The translations under genes and the position numbers were made by a program. A DNA stretch of 64,000 nt from G958295645 sp965242735. Its GTDB lineage: Bacteria > Gemmatimonadota > Gemmatimonadetes > Longimicrobiales > Gaopeijiaceae. Location: the NCBI GenBank assembly GCA_965242735.1, contig OZ251497.1:1178001-1242000 (forward strand), given 5' to 3'. Of this stretch, positions 35,705 to 43,751 are shown piece by piece; position 1 is the first letter of the stretch, and each line of letters opens with the position of its first letter. A model generated the notes under the pieces. It ran no database searches. It was not told where the DNA came from and saw only the letters and a list, made by a program, of their open reading frames with translations.

Positions 35705-36295
35705 ATGCCTGCCCGGTCCGACGCCGTCGCGCTCCTGAACGAGTGGGTCGAGAGCGACGCCCTGCGCAAGCACATGTACGCCGTGGAAGCCGCCGTCCGG
35801 CATTACGCCCGCCTCAAGGGCGAGGACGAGGAGGCTTGGGGCCTCGCCGGACTCCTCCACGACCTGGACTGGGAGCGCTTTCCCGACGAGCATCCCCACC
35901 GGGGCCTCGCCCGCCTCCAAGAGCTGGGCTACCCCGAAGAGGTCGTCCGCGCCGTCTCCGCGCACGCCTATCCCGACCGCACCGACACGCCGCCGGAAAC
36001 GCCGCTCGACAAGGTCCTCTACGCCTGCGACGAGCTCTGCGGCCTCGTCTACGCGTGCTGCCTGGTCCGCCCCAACGGCATCGACGACCTCAAGCCCAAG
36101 TCCGTCGTCAAGAAGCTCAAGGACAAGGCCTTCGCGGCCGGCGTCCACCGCGACGCCGTGCAGCGCGGCATGGAGCTCATCGAGCTGGACCGCGCGGTCC
36201 ATGTCCAGAACGTGATCGACGGCATGAGAACCGCCGCGGACGTGCTGCAGGTGCGCGGAGAGGACTTGGCGGCCCGGCGCGGCGCGGCGGGGTAG
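35705..36295 (+). CDS. HD-domain phosphohydrolase
   Basis: Protein of 196 residues of the small HD-superfamily hydrolases. The metal site is visible as RKHM (His23), LLHDLDWERFPDEHP (His52-Asp53) and a late Asp in LYACDELCG. The layout (short N-terminal helix, HD near residue 50, DEHPHRGL, HAYPDRTDTPPET) fits the uncharacterised HDIG-type family often annotated as metal-dependent phosphohydrolase or hydrolase acting on nucleotides. The substrate is unknown. ATG 35705 follows nth by 47 bases. The gene precedes the nucleotidyltransferase by 16 bases, so the two could share a transcript. Confidence 0.88.
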   Translation: MPARSDAVALLNEWVESDALRKHMYAVEAAVRHYARLKGEDEEAWGLAGLLHDLDWERFPDEHPHRGLARLQELGYPEEVVRAVSAHAYPDRTDTPPETPLDKVLYACDELCGLVYACCLVRPNGIDDLKPKSVVKKLKDKAFAAGVHRDAVQRGMELIELDRAVHVQNVIDGMRTAADVLQVRGEDLAARRGAAG

Positions 36296-36311
36296 GAAGA
36301 GGCGCTTGTCT

Positions 36312-36686
36312 ATGGCGGCGGCCGCGGCGGACGTCGAAGTGGCGCGGAGGCCTGCGCCGTGCACGCTGGAGGAACTGCGCCGGCGCGCCCGGCCCGTGTT
36401 GCGTGCGGCGAGGGTCCACCGGGCCGTCGCCTTCGGATCGTGGGCTCGCGGGGAAGCGGACGGTTTTTCCGACTTGGACTTGCTGGTCGTGGCGGACACG
36501 TCGCTGGCCCGCGCGGAGCGGGGCTTGGTTCTGGCGGCCCAGCTCGACGAAGCGTTGCCGGTTGTGGTCGACCTGATCGTCTGCACGCCGATGGAGTTCG
36601 CGCGTGGAGAGGCGAGAGGCATGGACGTGTTCCACGCGATCGCCCGGGAGGGGATCGACATCTACGCGCACGGGCGCTCGCCGTGA
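36312..36686 (+). CDS. MNT-type nucleotidyltransferase
   Basis: Small nucleotidyltransferase of 124 residues of the NTP_transf_2/MNT group. The signature is complete: AFGSWARGEADGFSDLDLLVV with Gly42-Ser43 and Asp55/Asp57, and a third acidic residue Asp87 in VVVDLIVCTP. In known MNT-HEPN pairs this protein is the antitoxin that inactivates a HEPN RNase, in some cases by AMPylation. ATG 36312 is chosen over TTG 36306. Its stop overlaps a GTG as GTGA, the usual join to a HEPN gene, but that partner is cut to 27 codons here. The nucleotidyltransferase therefore appears intact without a working toxin. Confidence 0.85.
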   Translation: MAAAAADVEVARRPAPCTLEELRRRARPVLRAARVHRAVAFGSWARGEADGFSDLDLLVVADTSLARAERGLVLAAQLDEALPVVVDLIVCTPMEFARGEARGMDVFHAIAREGIDIYAHGRSP

Positions 36687-36766
36687 GGGACGCCGAGGAA
36701 GCCGGGCGCTGGCTGGCGACCGCTCGAAGCGAGCTGGGCGGCAACTCCCCCGAAGGAGCGGAATAG
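36683..36766 (+). pseudogene. N-terminal remnant of a HEPN-domain gene
   Basis: GTG 36683 overlaps the nucleotidyltransferase stop as GTGA and opens a frame that reads RDAEEAGRWLATARSELGGN before a TAG at 36764-36766. This is how HEPN partners of MNT proteins begin (a charged helix with a W-L-x-x-A-x-x-x-L pattern). A full HEPN domain needs about 100-130 residues with an R-x4-6-H motif, absent here. The GPP34-P450 gene starts two bases later. Confidence 0.6.
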
Positions 36767-36768
36767 CG

Positions 36769-38823
36769 TTGCGGATCGTCGAAGAGATTCTTCTGCTCCT
36801 GCTGGACGAGCAGTCCGGGGACTTGGCGGCGGTGTCCGACGAGCGCCTGCACCATGCCTTGGCGGGCGCGGCGCTGCTGGACTTGGCGTTCGAGGACCGG
36901 ATCGACACGGACCTCGAGAAGCTCGTTCTGGAGAGCGCGGAGCCGCTGGGAGACGATCTGCTGGACCCGTTCCTGGCCCGCATCGCCGAGAGCGGCGCGA
37001 AGAGCGAGAGCGGCGCGAAGGCCGGCACCGGCGCGAAGGCCGGGACGGGCGCGACGAGCGGGACTAGCGACGCCGAGCATTGGCTGCGCGTCTTTGCGAA
37101 GGACGGCGAAGCCATCCGCGACAAGGCGCTGGCCCGCTTGGTGGACGCGGGCGTGCTCGAGTCGGCGGAAGAGGGTCTGATCGCGTTGTCGCAGCGGGTT
37201 CGGCGCGCGCGCCGCTACCCGGCCGCCGGAGACGGTCAAGCCCAGCAGGAAGTTCGCTTGCGCGTGATGCAAGTGCTGTTTGGCGACGACGTGCCGGCGC
37301 CCCGCGACGCGGCCATCATCGGCTTGGCCGACGCTTGCGGCCTGTTCGACGGCGTCTTGGCCAAGGACGAGCTGGCGGACGTGGCGGACCGCCTCGACCG
37401 GGTGCGCCGCATGGACCTGATCGGCCGAACCGTCGCCCGGGTCGTGCACGGCCTCGTCGAGGAAGCGTCGCGCGCGCCCGCGATTTCGGCGCCCAAGCCC
37501 GTTCCCTTCGCCAAGGGCCTGCCGGTGCTGGGATGCGCCCTCGAGGCCCGCAAGAACCTCACCGACTTCCTGGTCGCGAAGCACCTGGAGCTGGGGCCTC
37601 TCTTCAAGGTCCGGTTCCTGGGCCACGAGGTGTTCGTCCTCGCCGGCCAGGAGGCCAACACGTGGGTGCACAAGCACGGCAAGCGCTACTTGCGCTCGTT
37701 CGAGCCCTGGGCCGGATTCTTCCAGGAACTGGGACTGTCGAAGGTGCTCACGGCGATGGACGGCGCCGAGCACGTCCGCTTCCGGCGCTTCAACGCGGCG
37801 CTCTACTCGCGGGGCCGCTTCGAGGACCACATGGACGTGGCCGTGGAGATCGCGCGCAGCGAGATCGACGGCTGGACCGGTCGCTCCGTCGGGGGCGTGC
37901 ACGCGATGCAGCGGATCATCTCCCGCCAGCTGGGCACGATCCTCACGCATTCGAGTCCCGCCGAGTACATGGAGGACTTCCTCTTCTTCTTCGACACGCT
38001 GCTGAGCACGCGCATCGCCCGCCAGCGGCCCATGTTCCTCTATGCGCGCAAGTTCAGGAAGGTGCGCCGCCGCATTGAGGACGCCGTGGCGCAAGTCGTC
38101 GAGGAGCACCGGCCTGGCGGACCGCTGGCGGACGCCGGCGACATGGTCAACGACCTGCTGGAGCTGCACGAGCAGGAGCCCGTGTTCTTTCCCGAGACGG
38201 ACCTCAAGTTCGGCGTGATGACGCCCTACCTGGTGGGACTGGACACGGTCGGCGTCAGCTGCGCCTACATGCTGTACTCGCTGTTCAAGCACCCCGAGGC
38301 CCTCGAGCGCGTCAGGGCCGAGGCGGACGCCATGTTCGCGGCCGGTCCCCCGACGGCCAGCGGCCTGCGCAAGCTGGAGACGACGCACAGGGTCGCGCTC
38401 GAGACGCTCCGCCGCTATCCCATCGTGCCCGTCATTCCGCGCCACGTGTCGAACAGCTTCGAATTCGCCGGCCACAGGGTTCCGGCGGGCGCCGTCATGC
38501 TCGTGGCGGCCACCGTCGCCCACTTCGTGCCGGAACTCTTCCCCGAGCCGTACACGTTCGACATCGACCGCTACCTGCCCGGCCGCGCCGAGCACCGGCA
38601 ACGCAACGCCTTCGTCCCGTTCGGCCTGGGTTCGCACCGCTGCCTGGGCGCCGGCTTCGCGGAGGCCCAGATCGTCCTCAACTTCGCCACCATCGTCCAC
38701 GAAGCCGAAATCGCCATGGACCCGCCCGGCTACGAGCTCACCACGTCCACCATCCCCACGATCCGCCCGGACAAGCGGTTCCGGTTCCGGTTGGTGCGCC
38801 GGCGGGGGTCCGGGTCGGCGTAG
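36769..38823 (+). CDS. GPP34-cytochrome P450 fusion protein
   Basis: Protein of 684 residues with two recognisable parts. Residues 1 to about 215 resemble the GPP34 (GOLPH3/VPS74-like) domain: RIVEEILLLLLDEQSGDL, HALAGAALLDLAFEDRI, then a LVLESAEPLGDDLLDP segment. GPP34 proteins bind phosphoinositides in eukaryotes; the bacterial role is unknown. Residues about 235-684 are a cytochrome P450: I-helix VGLDTVG, K-helix ETLR (Glu545-Arg548), and the heme loop PFGLGSHRC with ligand Cys625. P450s are heme monooxygenases; no redox partner is nearby. Between the parts of the GPP34 domain sits a 6-residue repeat. TTG 36769 is chosen for its GPP34 start and the AAGGAG upstream. Only three bases separate it from the AAA gene. 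Confidence 0.85.
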   Translation: MRIVEEILLLLLDEQSGDLAAVSDERLHHALAGAALLDLAFEDRIDTDLEKLVLESAEPLGDDLLDPFLARIAESGAKSESGAKAGTGAKAGTGATSGTSDAEHWLRVFAKDGEAIRDKALARLVDAGVLESAEEGLIALSQRVRRARRYPAAGDGQAQQEVRLRVMQVLFGDDVPAPRDAAIIGLADACGLFDGVLAKDELADVADRLDRVRRMDLIGRTVARVVHGLVEEASRAPAISAPKPVPFAKGLPVLGCALEARKNLTDFLVAKHLELGPLFKVRFLGHEVFVLAGQEANTWVHKHGKRYLRSFEPWAGFFQELGLSKVLTAMDGAEHVRFRRFNAALYSRGRFEDHMDVAVEIARSEIDGWTGRSVGGVHAMQRIISRQLGTILTHSSPAEYMEDFLFFFDTLLSTRIARQRPMFLYARKFRKVRRRIEDAVAQVVEEHRPGGPLADAGDMVNDLLELHEQEPVFFPETDLKFGVMTPYLVGLDTVGVSCAYMLYSLFKHPEALERVRAEADAMFAAGPPTASGLRKLETTHRVALETLRRYPIVPVIPRHVSNSFEFAGHRVPAGAVMLVAATVAHFVPELFPEPYTFDIDRYLPGRAEHRQRNAFVPFGLGSHRCLGAGFAEAQIVLNFATIVHEAEIAMDPPGYELTTSTIPTIRPDKRFRFRLVRRRGSGSA
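36988..37068 (+). repeat. 18-base tandem repeat inside the GPP34-P450 gene
   Basis: About four and a half units coding for ESGAKS, ESGAKA, GTGAKA, GTGATS and GTS. The unit is a multiple of three. It sits inside the GPP34 domain, probably in a loop. Confidence 0.88.
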
Positions 38824-38826
38824 GCC

Positions 38827-40410
38827 GTGCGCTTCTTCAACACGTCCGGTCCCGTGGTGGCGGAGGATCACTACCATGTCCCGCCCCTGGCCCGGTTCGA
38901 TCTCGCCGAACTCCGTCGTCTGATCGGCCAGAAGCGCTACTTCATCCTTCACGCGCCCCGGCAGACGGGCAAGACTTCGGCGTTGCTCGCGCTCCAGGAT
39001 CTGCTGAACGCCGAGGGCGCGTACCGTTGCGTGTACGTCAACGTCGAAGGCGGACAAGCCATGCGCGAAGACGTGCGCGCGGCGATGGAAGTGATCTTGA
39101 GCCAGATGGCCATGCAGGCGCGAGTGGGGGCAGACGACGCATTCCTGACCGAGGCTTGGCCGGCAATCTTCGCCGAGCACGGCCCCGCCGCTCTTGGCGA
39201 GGCGCTGTCGCGCTGGGCCGAGGCCGACAGCAGGCCGCTGGTGCTGTTGATCGACGAGATCGACGCGTTGGTGGGCGATTCGCTGTTGGCCGTGCTGCGG
39301 CAGCTGCGAGCCGGCTATCACCTGCGACCCAAGGGCTTTCCCCAAAGCGTGGTGTTGTGCGGCGTGCGGGACGTGCGTGACTATCGCATCCATTCCAAGT
39401 CGGCCGGCACCATGGTCGCCGGCGGCGGCGCCTTCAACGTCAAGGCCGAGTCCCTGCGGCTGGGCGACTTTTCGCGCGGCGAAATGCATGCGCTGCTTGA
39501 ACAGCACACCGAGGAAACGGGCCAGCCGTTCGCCGCCGACGGGCTGGAGGCCGTCTGGACCCAAACGCAGGGTCAACCTTGGCTTGTCAACGCCCTGGCG
39601 TATGAAACGTGCTTCCGGGGCGAATTGGCCGCGGACCGCTCGCGGCCGGTGACCGAGGCCGCAGTGATGCTTGCCCGAGAAGCGCTGATCCTGCGCCGCG
39701 ACACGCACCTGGATCAGCTGACGGACAAGCTCCAGGAGGACCGCGTGTGGCGGGTCGTCGAGCCCTTGCTCGCCGGCGCCGCCGAGTCCCGCTACACGGC
39801 TCGGGACGTGGAGTACGTCCGAGACCTGGGGCTGATTGCCCGCGACCCGCCGGTCCGCATGGCGAACCCGATCTACGCCGAGGTCGTGCCGCGGGAGCTG
39901 ACGTGGCTGGCCCAGGACGATCTTCCCCACGATCCGGCGTGGTACGTGGACGACGCCGACGGCGCTCTGCGCTTGGACAAGCTGCTCGAAGCGTTCCAGG
40001 AGTTCTACCGGGAGCACTCGGAGCATTGGGCCGAGCGCTACGGCTTCCGCGAGGCGGGGCCGCAGCTGTTGCTTCAGGCGTTCTTGCAACGGGTCGTCAA
40101 CAGCGGCGGCCGGATCGACCGGGAATACGCATTGGGGAGCGGACGCACCGACTTGCTGATCTCGTGGCCCGAGGGCGGGCGCGTGCGCAAGTACGTGGTG
40201 GAATGCAAGGTTCGCCACGCGCGCCGGGGCTTGGAGCGCACTTTGGCCGAGGGCGTGAACCAGACGGCGGCCTACATGGACCGTTGCGGGGCGGAGGCGG
40301 GCCACTTGGTCGTCTTCGACCGAGAAGGAGAGCGCAGTTGGGAGGAGAAGGTGTTCCAGCAACGCCGAAGCGCCCCGAACGGCGCCGAGATCGCGGTGTG
40401 GGGGATGTGA
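38827..40410 (+). CDS. AAA ATPase with C-terminal PD-(D/E)XK domain, first gene of the DISARM-like block
   Basis: Protein of 527 residues. Walker A APRQTGKT is at 43-50 and Walker B LVLLIDEID at about 138-146. A helical lid (GFPQSVVLCGVRDVRDY) follows. The C-terminus holds SGRTDLLISWPEG (Asp442) and YVVECKVRHARRG (Glu459, Lys461), a D...ExK nuclease-type core. This is the AAA_35-like plus DUF4143-like or ATPase-nuclease group that is common beside defence genes. GTG 38827 follows the P450 stop by three bases; its own stop overlaps the next start as GTGA. Both suggest one operon. A regulatory or DNA-loading ATPase for the helicase/methylase machine is an inference. Confidence 0.85.
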   Translation: MRFFNTSGPVVAEDHYHVPPLARFDLAELRRLIGQKRYFILHAPRQTGKTSALLALQDLLNAEGAYRCVYVNVEGGQAMREDVRAAMEVILSQMAMQARVGADDAFLTEAWPAIFAEHGPAALGEALSRWAEADSRPLVLLIDEIDALVGDSLLAVLRQLRAGYHLRPKGFPQSVVLCGVRDVRDYRIHSKSAGTMVAGGGAFNVKAESLRLGDFSRGEMHALLEQHTEETGQPFAADGLEAVWTQTQGQPWLVNALAYETCFRGELAADRSRPVTEAAVMLAREALILRRDTHLDQLTDKLQEDRVWRVVEPLLAGAAESRYTARDVEYVRDLGLIARDPPVRMANPIYAEVVPRELTWLAQDDLPHDPAWYVDDADGALRLDKLLEAFQEFYREHSEHWAERYGFREAGPQLLLQAFLQRVVNSGGRIDREYALGSGRTDLLISWPEGGRVRKYVVECKVRHARRGLERTLAEGVNQTAAYMDRCGAEAGHLVVFDREGERSWEEKVFQQRRSAPNGAEIAVWGM

Positions 40411-43400
40411 CGGCCGTCCCGCGCCCTGGAATGCTGGCCGTCGTCCGCAACCGGCGCGGCGTCGTGGCGGCCGTGGAGCCCTGCGACGGCGAAGCCGGGC
40501 GGCTCCACTTGGTCCATCTCGAATACACGGACCATCAGTCGCCCCGCGAAGAACGCCTTCTGTGGGAAATCGAGGGCGCACCGTCCCTGCTGGAGCCCAA
40601 CGCCTTGCCCGATACGGCCCGTCCGCCCATGGACGCGCCCGACTTCGACGCCATGGTTCGCGCCGCGCGGTGGACGGCCTTGTCGCCCTATCTGGCCCCT
40701 TCCGGCGACGGCCCGCCCGCCCAGCAACCCGTCGCCAGCCCCTTTCACGGCGGCATGCGCGTCGAGAACTACCAGTTGGTTCCCCTCCTGAAGGCGTTGC
40801 AGATGCCGCGGGTCAACTTGCTCATCGCCGACGACGTGGGGCTGGGCAAGACCGTCGAGGCCGGTCTCATCGTGTCCGAGCTTCTGTTGCGCCGCCGCAT
40901 CCGGCGGGTGCTGGTGCTCACGCCCGCGTCGCTTCGGCGCCAATGGGTGGAGGAGATGTGGGAGAAGTTCTCCCTGCGATTCGAGATCGTGGACCGCTTG
41001 GGCACGGAGAAGCTTCGCCGCCGGCAGGGCATGGACGCAAACCCTTGGCGCTCCTTCAACCGCGTGGTGGCGTCGTACCACTACCTGCGCCAGCCGGACG
41101 TGCTGGACTCTTTTGGAGCGGCGTGCGACAACCAGGCGCCCGAGGGTTCTCCCCACCTGCCGTGGGACCTCCTGATCGTCGACGAATGCCACAATCTCAT
41201 GCCGGCGCCCTTCGGCGAGGACAGCGCACTGTGCAAGATGCTGCGCATGGTGGCTCCGCGCTTCGAGCACCGCCTCTTCCTCTCTGCCACGCCCCACAAC
41301 GGCCACACTCGCTCGTTCACCGGACTGCTGGAGATGCTGGACCCGGTCCGCTTCTCGCGCACGGGCGAGTTGGGACCTGCCATGCGCCGACGCATCGAAG
41401 AGGTTGTGATCCGCCGCCTCAAGCGCGACATCAACGCGGCCTCGGCGAACGGGAGCGTCGGCCCTCGCTTTTGCACTCGGCGGCCGCCCGAAGCGCTGGC
41501 ACTGGCCGTCGGCTCGCAAGAGGCCCTCCTCTCCAGCGCCTTCGACGCCTTTCGCCGGGCCGTGCGTGCGCGAGTCGCCGAGGGAGGCAGGCCGCGGCGC
41601 CAAGCCGGCGCCTTCGCCGTGGAGATACTCGGAAAGCGGTTGCTGTCCTGCCCCGCCGCCTTTGCCGAGTCGTGGCGCCGAGCCAAGCAGGGATTCGGCG
41701 AGTCGCAACCCGTCGGCGACAAGCAGGTCGAGACGGCGGCCCGCTCGGTCCGCCAAGACACGGGCGACGACAGAGAGACCGAGCAACGCCAAGCCACGGC
41801 ATCGACCGTCGTGGGCGCTTGGCTGAGAAACTTCGCAGGCCAGTTGAAAGCCGAGATCCGGAAGATCGATGACGCGCTGGCCCAGCTGGGATTCGACTTG
41901 ACCGCGAAGAGCGCGCCCGTCGTGTCCCAGACGCCCGTCGCCGACGCTCGCTTCGACGAGTTGCAACGCCTGGTCGACGAACGCCTGCGTGCCGAGGGCG
42001 GGTTCCGTGACGACGAGCGGCTGGTCGTCTTCACGGAGTACAAGACGACGCTGGACTACTTGGCCCGCCGCCTGCGGGAGCGCTACGGCGACGAACGAGT
42101 GCTGACCCTGTTCGGCGCGGGCGGCCGCGGAAGGCTGGACGAGTCGGGACGCGAGCGCATCAAGGCGGCGTTCAACGATCCGGCCTCCACGGTGCGCGTG
42201 CTGGTGGCCACCGACGCGGCGTCCGAAGGACTCAACCTGCACCGAACCGCGCGCTACCTCCTCCACTACGACTGTCCCTGGAACCCGTCTCGGCTGGAAC
42301 AGCGCAACGGTCGCCTGGACCGCTACGGCCAAGCCCACGACGTGAGGGTCCACCACTTCATGAGCGACAGCGACCCCGACCTGAGCTTCCTGGGCCGCGT
42401 GGTGCGCAAGGCCGACGACATCCGCGAGGACTTGGGGTCGGTCAACGAGGTCTTCGACCGGGCGGTCCACCGTCGACTGGTCCTAGGCGAGGACTCCGGC
42501 GGCGTGACGGCCGACTTGGACCGCGAAGTCGAAGCCGCCCGAGGCCGCGCCAGCTTCGGCGGCGACAAGACAGCGGCCCCGCAAGGCAATGGGACATATG
42601 AAGCCCAAAATTCGGACATTTTTCTGGACATTCTAGCCGCCGAAATCGATTTCGGTCCGTCTGCCCTCCGCGACACGCTGGAAGCCGCGATGGCGGACAC
42701 TGCCGGGCGACCCCAGCTCCAGCCCGTCGGCTCCCCTGGGAGCAACGGCGGCCGCGCGGCTCTTCACCGCCTCCTGAACCCCGGCTTGACGGGTTGGAGC
42801 CAAGTGGTGGACGCGTCCGTCCGTCGTCCCGAAGCCGCCGGTGCTCCCGGGCAGGTACCGAAGCTGGCGTTCAGTTCCGAGCCGTTCGTCGAGGTGCAAG
42901 GGGACTTGAGGGTCTTTCGTCCGCGTGCCGACGCGTTGTTCGTCCACTTGGCTCACCCCCTCATGCGTCATGCCCTGGGCGTTCTGGCCAGGAGACGTTA
43001 CCCCGGCGCGAGCGAGGCGTCGCGCTGGGCCGTGCGTTGCGGCGGAGTGCCGGAGGGCGCGTCCGCGGCGATCCTGCTACATGTGGAGGAAATCGGCGTG
43101 AACCGGTTGCGGGAGACGTTCCACCGCTGGGTTCGCACCGTCGTGTTCCCCGTGCAGGACGGAGAGCTCGGTTCGCCGTTGGCTCACGAGTCCGCCCGGT
43201 CGTTGCGCGCCGAGGGCGTTTGCGTGCGGTCGGCGCACCACGAGCGGGCCGTCGAGATCGTGGAAGGGGTCGCGCCCGAACTCAAGCAGTGGATCAGTCG
43301 GCACAGAGACCGGTTGGCTGACGCTCTGGTTGCACAGCTCGAAACGGACGGTACCGTGGCCCGGAAGCGTGAGCGAGAACGCTACAGGCAACGCCAAGCC

Positions 43401-43751
43401 GAACTCTCCAAGCTCATTGAGAGCGCGACGATGGACAGGCTGGGCCGACAAGTCGAGGATCTCAAGCGTCAGCGCGAACAGGGGCGGCTCTTCGATCCAG
43501 CCGGACGCTTGGCGGACCTGGATCGGTCGATTGAGGAAAGAGAACAGGAGCTGAAGCGGCGCCGTTCCCACCACGACGAAGTCCGCGACCAGCTTCGGCG
43601 CGAGCGGGACCGCATCCTGAAGCGCGTTCTTCCCGACCGATTTCGCCTTGTCGGGGATTCCGGCATCAAGAGCAGGGCGGCCCGGTCGGGGACCCAGGTC
43701 TTCCCGGTCGCCTTGGAAGTGCGTTTCCCGAGCCGCGGAGCCGACCGTTGA
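40407..43751 (+). CDS. SNF2-like helicase, DrmD-type
   Basis: Protein of 1114 residues with a full SF2/SNF2 motor: motif I IADDVGLGKT near residue 140, motif II DECH at 259-262, motif III LSATPHNG, and in the second lobe VATDAASEGLNLH and QRNGRLDRYGQ. The C-terminus is a long charged coiled coil (about residues 990-1075). The order of parts and length match DrmD of DISARM type 1, which translocates on DNA with an adenine methylase partner. GTG 40407 overlaps the previous stop as GTGA; the stop overlaps the next TTG. HepA/RapA-like helicases of other defence loci are an alternative, but the neighbouring methylase supports DrmD. Confidence 0.85.
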   Translation: MTAVPRPGMLAVVRNRRGVVAAVEPCDGEAGRLHLVHLEYTDHQSPREERLLWEIEGAPSLLEPNALPDTARPPMDAPDFDAMVRAARWTALSPYLAPSGDGPPAQQPVASPFHGGMRVENYQLVPLLKALQMPRVNLLIADDVGLGKTVEAGLIVSELLLRRRIRRVLVLTPASLRRQWVEEMWEKFSLRFEIVDRLGTEKLRRRQGMDANPWRSFNRVVASYHYLRQPDVLDSFGAACDNQAPEGSPHLPWDLLIVDECHNLMPAPFGEDSALCKMLRMVAPRFEHRLFLSATPHNGHTRSFTGLLEMLDPVRFSRTGELGPAMRRRIEEVVIRRLKRDINAASANGSVGPRFCTRRPPEALALAVGSQEALLSSAFDAFRRAVRARVAEGGRPRRQAGAFAVEILGKRLLSCPAAFAESWRRAKQGFGESQPVGDKQVETAARSVRQDTGDDRETEQRQATASTVVGAWLRNFAGQLKAEIRKIDDALAQLGFDLTAKSAPVVSQTPVADARFDELQRLVDERLRAEGGFRDDERLVVFTEYKTTLDYLARRLRERYGDERVLTLFGAGGRGRLDESGRERIKAAFNDPASTVRVLVATDAASEGLNLHRTARYLLHYDCPWNPSRLEQRNGRLDRYGQAHDVRVHHFMSDSDPDLSFLGRVVRKADDIREDLGSVNEVFDRAVHRRLVLGEDSGGVTADLDREVEAARGRASFGGDKTAAPQGNGTYEAQNSDIFLDILAAEIDFGPSALRDTLEAAMADTAGRPQLQPVGSPGSNGGRAALHRLLNPGLTGWSQVVDASVRRPEAAGAPGQVPKLAFSSEPFVEVQGDLRVFRPRADALFVHLAHPLMRHALGVLARRRYPGASEASRWAVRCGGVPEGASAAILLHVEEIGVNRLRETFHRWVRTVVFPVQDGELGSPLAHESARSLRAEGVCVRSAHHERAVEIVEGVAPELKQWISRHRDRLADALVAQLETDGTVARKRERERYRQRQAELSKLIESATMDRLGRQVEDLKRQREQGRLFDPAGRLADLDRSIEEREQELKRRRSHHDEVRDQLRRERDRILKRVLPDRFRLVGDSGIKSRAARSGTQVFPVALEVRFPSRGADR

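Noticed and set aside
36310..40581. Long minus-strand frame of about 1420 codons opposite the P450 and AAA genes
   Set aside because: The plus strand has clear P450, GPP34 and Walker motifs. The reverse frame is His/Arg/Gln-rich without any motif.
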